This document shows positions 13,601 through 16,149 of a DNA stretch of 16,149 nt, one piece after another. The notes under the pieces are model-generated. The model made no database searches and was not told where the DNA came from. It saw only the letters and a list, made by a program, of their open reading frames with translations. Origin of the DNA: an uncultured Oscillospiraceae bacterium (GTDB lineage: Bacteria; Bacillota; Clostridia; Oscillospirales; Ruminococcaceae). Where the stretch lies: positions 1-16,149 of the forward strand of contig CAKSEY010000031.1 in assembly GCA_934448295.1 (NCBI GenBank), written 5' to 3'. Made by a program: the position numbers and the translations under genes. How positions within the stretch are numbered: position 1 is the stretch's first letter; the number at the start of each line of letters is the position of its first letter.

Positions 13601-14519
13601 TGTTGATACTATCAACCGGCTTGCAAAGGATATCGCGGAAAGATTCGGCAGCGATATAAATGCGGCTTCCGAACAGGCTTCATGTGAATTCAACCAGCTG
13701 TATACGAATATCCTGATGGAGGTGGACAGAACCTTCGGCAACAACCGGGATTATTATGAATTCTGCGAGGTTATATCAGACACATTTACGAAAGTAATGG
13801 AAAAGTACGATCCGAAATATGATTTCTGGAACTTCTATGTCAGTTCGCTCAAGAAAAAAGCCCTATCCCGTATAGATAAGCGCAATCGTGAGAAATACGA
13901 AAAAACCAAGAGCGACGACGGAGAAAAAAGCATACAGAACGTCAGAAAAAGAGAATACAGCTTAGACGAAGCAATATCCGGTGATACTGAAGGTCTGACT
14001 GTTAACGACTCCGTAGAAGATACGGCTGATCAGACTGACAGGGCGCTTTATGACGCCGCATACAATGTATTCTATCTTGCGCTTGTCGATTACTGTCTCG
14101 GGCAGAAAGCGTCTTATTCAAAGAAAAAGACGTTCAATTACACGCCGCTGTTTTTTACCGACCAGGTGGCTTTTGAAATCATCACTGAAGGCGACGATAA
14201 GATAATGGATCTCATCAGGCATAACAATATCAAATTCAACGAGGCGTCTGACATTGCTTTCCTGAACACATTCGTGGACAAGCACTGTGATGAACTTTCC
14301 GACGCTGACGGCGCAGATTATCTTCCGCTTTCACTTTTCACAGGAAAGGAAAAGGACGCCGGTAAACCCTGCCGTGCAAAGGGAAAGCTTCCATATGCGG
14401 TTATAGAAAAGTACCTTGAAGCTGCATATGGTAAGCATGTTTCGGATTCTGCCGTGAAGCAGAAAAAGGACGAATATGACGCTGTGCGTAAGTCTGTTGG
14501 AGAAAGATGGGTATTATAA
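13593..14519 (+). CDS. Sigma-70-like protein in CARF operon
   Basis: The protein has 308 residues. Residues about 50-145 have the look of sigma-70 region 2: ISDTFTKVMEKYDPKYDFWN (61-80), FYVSSLKKKALSRIDKRNRE (81-100), then YSLDEAI (122-128) and NDSVEDT (138-144). The last 45 residues (LPYAVIEKYLEAAYGKHVSD then AVKQKKDEYDAVRK) resemble an HTH of region 4 type. Between them is an unassigned segment (about 150-250). It overlaps the CARF-only gene and is the last gene of the operon. A sigma factor linked to cyclic oligoadenylate signalling has a precedent in the CalpL-CalpT-CalpS system, but there is no Lon protease here. The promoter contact helices are not certain, and it could instead be a sigma-derived DNA-binding or anti-phage protein. 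Confidence 0.6.
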   Translation: MSNVDTINRLAKDIAERFGSDINAASEQASCEFNQLYTNILMEVDRTFGNNRDYYEFCEVISDTFTKVMEKYDPKYDFWNFYVSSLKKKALSRIDKRNREKYEKTKSDDGEKSIQNVRKREYSLDEAISGDTEGLTVNDSVEDTADQTDRALYDAAYNVFYLALVDYCLGQKASYSKKKTFNYTPLFFTDQVAFEIITEGDDKIMDLIRHNNIKFNEASDIAFLNTFVDKHCDELSDADGADYLPLSLFTGKEKDAGKPCRAKGKLPYAVIEKYLEAAYGKHVSDSAVKQKKDEYDAVRKSVGERWVL

Positions 14520-14532
14520 ATACATAATGGCA

Positions 14533-14706
14533 TTATTGTCTTTTTAAATATCGGATAACATTTTCTCTTGCTATTCTCCACTGTTTCCCCACCCTGAACG
14601 CCTCGATCTCACCGCTCTGCACCAACCGCAGAGCGGTGTTTTTTCCTATGTGCAGAAGCTCTTGCAATTCTTTTAACGTCAATATATCTTTAGTATTGTT
14701 AAGCAT
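14533..14706 (-). CDS. Excisionase-type HTH protein
   Basis: The protein has 57 residues, reading MLNNTKDILTLKELQELLHI then GKNTALRLVQSGEIEAFRVG and ending in a WRIAREN..RYLKRQ wing. This is the MerR-like winged HTH of the excisionase family (HTH_17 / xis). The start at 14706 is set by AAGGAG nine bases upstream on the reverse strand; longer starts have no ribosome site. It converges on the sigma-like gene, leaving 13 bases between the stops. Such proteins assist excision of integrative elements or act as small repressors. No integrase gene is seen in the window. Confidence 0.8.
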   Translation of the reverse strand: MLNNTKDILTLKELQELLHIGKNTALRLVQSGEIEAFRVGKQWRIARENVIRYLKRQ

Positions 14707-14801
14707 TGTAACACGCTCCTTTTCGGTTTGTTTAATCCCATGTTCGCCCGAAAATTCTCCAATCACAGAGATATATTATTCTGCTGAATGGAGGTGATCC
14801 G

Positions 14802-14989
14802 ATGAAGGAATAAGCGCACAGACGCTCGCAGCAATAGCCGAAGCAAGTATCCTGGTGATATCAGGTATAATCGGCTTAGCGACCGAGCGCCGCAAGGACG
14901 AGAAGCGTAATCAGCTTCAGCAGAAAATCGACGACGCAGAACGTGAAATGAAACGCCTCGACAGCACGGACTTCCGTCTGAAGAAGTAA
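14802..14989 (+). pseudogene. Frameshifted small membrane/coiled-coil protein
   Basis: The perfect ribosome site GGAGGTGATC (14790-14799) precedes ATG 14802, but that frame stops after three codons (MKE). One base off, the sequence reads ISAQTLAAIAEASILVISGI, then a basic coiled-coil stretch (RRKDEKRNQLQQKIDDAERE) and LDSTDFRLKK, with a stop at 14987-14989. A single missing base after codon 3, or a -1 shift there, would join the two into about 62 residues. The product would be one membrane helix and one cytoplasmic coiled coil. No classical slippery heptamer is visible, so mutation or sequencing error is the simplest reading. Confidence 0.5.
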
Positions 14990-15034
14990 GTTTATTTCGG
15001 TTTATCCTGCACCCGATTTTCACAACAGAACACT

Positions 15035-15080
15035 GCCCCGTTGCCGTGATGATAATTCACGGTTACGGGGCTTTTGTTTT
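15035..15080 (+). terminator. Strong intrinsic terminator
   Basis: GCCCCGT (15035-15041) pairs with ACGGGGC (15065-15071), and inner GCCGTGA pairs with TCACGGT. The T-rich CTTTTGTTTT follows. It separates the frameshifted small gene from the DUF960 gene. Confidence 0.8.
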
Positions 15081-15122
15081 GCTCACAAACCGCACAACAG
15101 AGCCACACAGGAGGTGACAGAA

Positions 15123-15410
15123 ATGTTCAGCAACTCAAGATACAGCACCAGAGGAATATCGGAAACAGTCCCATTATTAACGCAGATCATTCTCTGGAAC
15201 TGCATTGACAGCATGAAAACCGAGCAGAAAGACTACCTGCAGGTTTTCAAATTAACAGCAGATAACCACACCCAGCACGTCACACACAGTCAGGAGGAAC
15301 CAGCATACGAACACACGTTTGAGTTCCAGACTGACAAACCCATCACAGCAAAAATCTTCGTCATTGACGACGAAACTCACACTACCATGCTTTTGGCAGA
15401 AGAATACTAA
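15123..15410 (+). CDS. DUF960 family protein
   Basis: The protein has 95 residues. RYSTRGISETVPLLTQIILW, DYLQVFKL, HSQEEPAYEHTF and the C-terminal VIDDETHTTMLLAEEY match the DUF960 family (PF06124), known from plasmids and integrative elements of Firmicutes. Its function is unknown. AGGAGGTGA (15109-15117) gives the ATG at 15123; an in-frame GTG at 15114 lies inside the ribosome site and is rejected. The next gene starts 17 bases after its stop, so the two probably form one operon. Confidence 0.85.
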   Translation: MFSNSRYSTRGISETVPLLTQIILWNCIDSMKTEQKDYLQVFKLTADNHTQHVTHSQEEPAYEHTFEFQTDKPITAKIFVIDDETHTTMLLAEEY

Positions 15411-15427
15411 TAGGAGGACTTTACACT

Positions 15428-16149
15428 ATGGACAACAACGAAACCAACCGCCCCGTTTGCAGCTGCTGCGGAGCAACAATCGAAACCGATGATTACTACA
15501 CATTTGAAGGCAGCATTTTATGCGATGACTGCTACCACAGCGAAACCGTTGTTTGCGAACACTGCGGCGACAGAATCTGGGCTGACGATAATGCAGGCAC
15601 AGACAGTATGCCGCTCTGCAACTCATGCTACGATGATTACTACACGACCTGCGAATGCTGCGGCAGAATCATTCACCGGGACTACGCTAACTACGACGAT
15701 GACGACGATTACGCCTACTGCGACCGCTGCTACGAGGAACGTCAGAACAGCTCCATTCATGAATACAACTATAAACCCGACCCGATATTTTACGGTGACT
15801 CAAAGCGCTATTTCGGCGTGGAACTTGAAATCGACGAGGGCGGCAAGAACGGCGACAATGCTGATACGCTTCTGGGTATCGGCAACAGGGTTGCGGAGCA
15901 TATTTACATAAAATCTGACGGAAGTCTGTCGGACGGAATGGAGATAGTGACTCACCCTATGTCGCTCCGCTATCACAAGGACAAAATGCCTTGGGCAGAG
16001 ATAATGAAATCCGCTATCCACATGGATTACCGCAGCCACAAAACCTCGACTTGCGGATTACACATTCACGTCAACAGAACAGCTTTCGGCAGTACCCGGG
16101 AAGCGCAGGACGAGTGCATTTCCCGGGTGCTTTACTTTGTGGAGCACCA
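15428..16149 (+). CDS. Amidoligase-like protein with N-terminal zinc ribbons (partial, runs off the window)
   Basis: 240 codons are visible and the frame is still open at the end of the window. The N-terminal 105 residues contain six CxxC pairs (C11/C14, C32/C35, C43/C46, C64/C67, C75/C78, C98/C101), suggesting three zinc-binding ribbons or LIM-like units. Then follow RYFGVELEIDEGG (127-139), IKSDGSLSDGMEIVTHPMSL (161-180) and TCGLHIHVNR (208-217). These are the conserved blocks of putative amidoligases (PF12224), ATP-grasp/COOH-NH2 ligase-like enzymes common on phages and integrative elements of Clostridia. AGGAGG upstream gives the ATG at 15428. The substrate is unknown. Confidence 0.85.
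   Translation, partial: MDNNETNRPVCSCCGATIETDDYYTFEGSILCDDCYHSETVVCEHCGDRIWADDNAGTDSMPLCNSCYDDYYTTCECCGRIIHRDYANYDDDDDYAYCDRCYEERQNSSIHEYNYKPDPIFYGDSKRYFGVELEIDEGGKNGDNADTLLGIGNRVAEHIYIKSDGSLSDGMEIVTHPMSLRYHKDKMPWAEIMKSAIHMDYRSHKTSTCGLHIHVNRTAFGSTREAQDECISRVLYFVEH

Noticed and set aside
14524..14545. Terminator after the sigma-like gene (ATAATG/CATTAT palindrome and T-run)
   Set aside because: The stem is only six AT-rich pairs and overlaps the 3' end of the convergent gene; too weak to call.
15489..15911. Plus-strand open frame rich in Thr and Ala
   Set aside because: It is a +1 shadow of the amidoligase-like gene, whose CxxC pairs and conserved blocks lie in the other frame.

Overview
The window carries a compact type III CRISPR-Cas locus of the III-Dv kind (subtype III-D variant) from a Gram-positive anaerobe. 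It is probably a Ruminococcus-like Oscillospiraceae; that placement is inferred from base and codon use, from strong GGAGG-type ribosome sites and from the class of the accessory genes, not from a marker gene. The right end looks like a mobile element (excisionase-like HTH protein, DUF960 protein, amidoligase-like protein with zinc ribbons).

Layout. 1-342: a palindrome and tiny ORFs with strong Shine-Dalgarno sites. 339-696: leader, short array 1 (3 repeats) and its terminator. 726-8430: consensus promoter and a tight operon of cas10, cas7-5-11 (Csx10-type fusion), cas7-2x, csx19, cas7-insertion and cas6. 8436-8747: second leader and array 2 (3 repeats). 8788-9822: a broken cas1 and an intact cas2. 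9843-10484: third leader, array 3 (7 repeats of a different repeat sequence) and terminator. 10544-11009: a 28-residue hydrophobic peptide and a small GIY-YIG nuclease-like protein. 11018-11292: fourth leader, array 4 (2 repeats) and terminator. 11382-14519: promoter and a three-gene operon of a CARF-HEPN ribonuclease, a CARF-only protein and a sigma-70-like protein. 14533-16149: mobile-element-type genes, the last one running off the window.

How the parts should work together (inference from families). Cas6 cuts array transcripts. Cas10, Cas7-5-11, Cas7-2x, Csx19 and Cas7-insertion assemble on the crRNA and cut target RNA with Cas7 active sites. Cas10 has no HD nuclease domain but keeps a GGDE cyclase motif, so defence probably relies on cyclic oligoadenylate read by the two CARF proteins. 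The CARF-HEPN protein would be the RNase effector. The CARF-only protein could destroy the signal or pass it to the sigma-like protein, which would make a transcriptional arm. Adaptation looks impaired because cas1 is frameshifted and truncated.

The most unusual points are the CARF-HEPN / CARF-only / sigma-like operon, four array leaders that each combine a consensus promoter, a small ORF ending at the first repeat and a conserved nested hairpin, and the hydrophobic-peptide plus GIY-YIG cassette lodged between two arrays. Six promoters share TTGAC(A/T), a 17-base spacer, TGTGN and TAAA(A/C)T.
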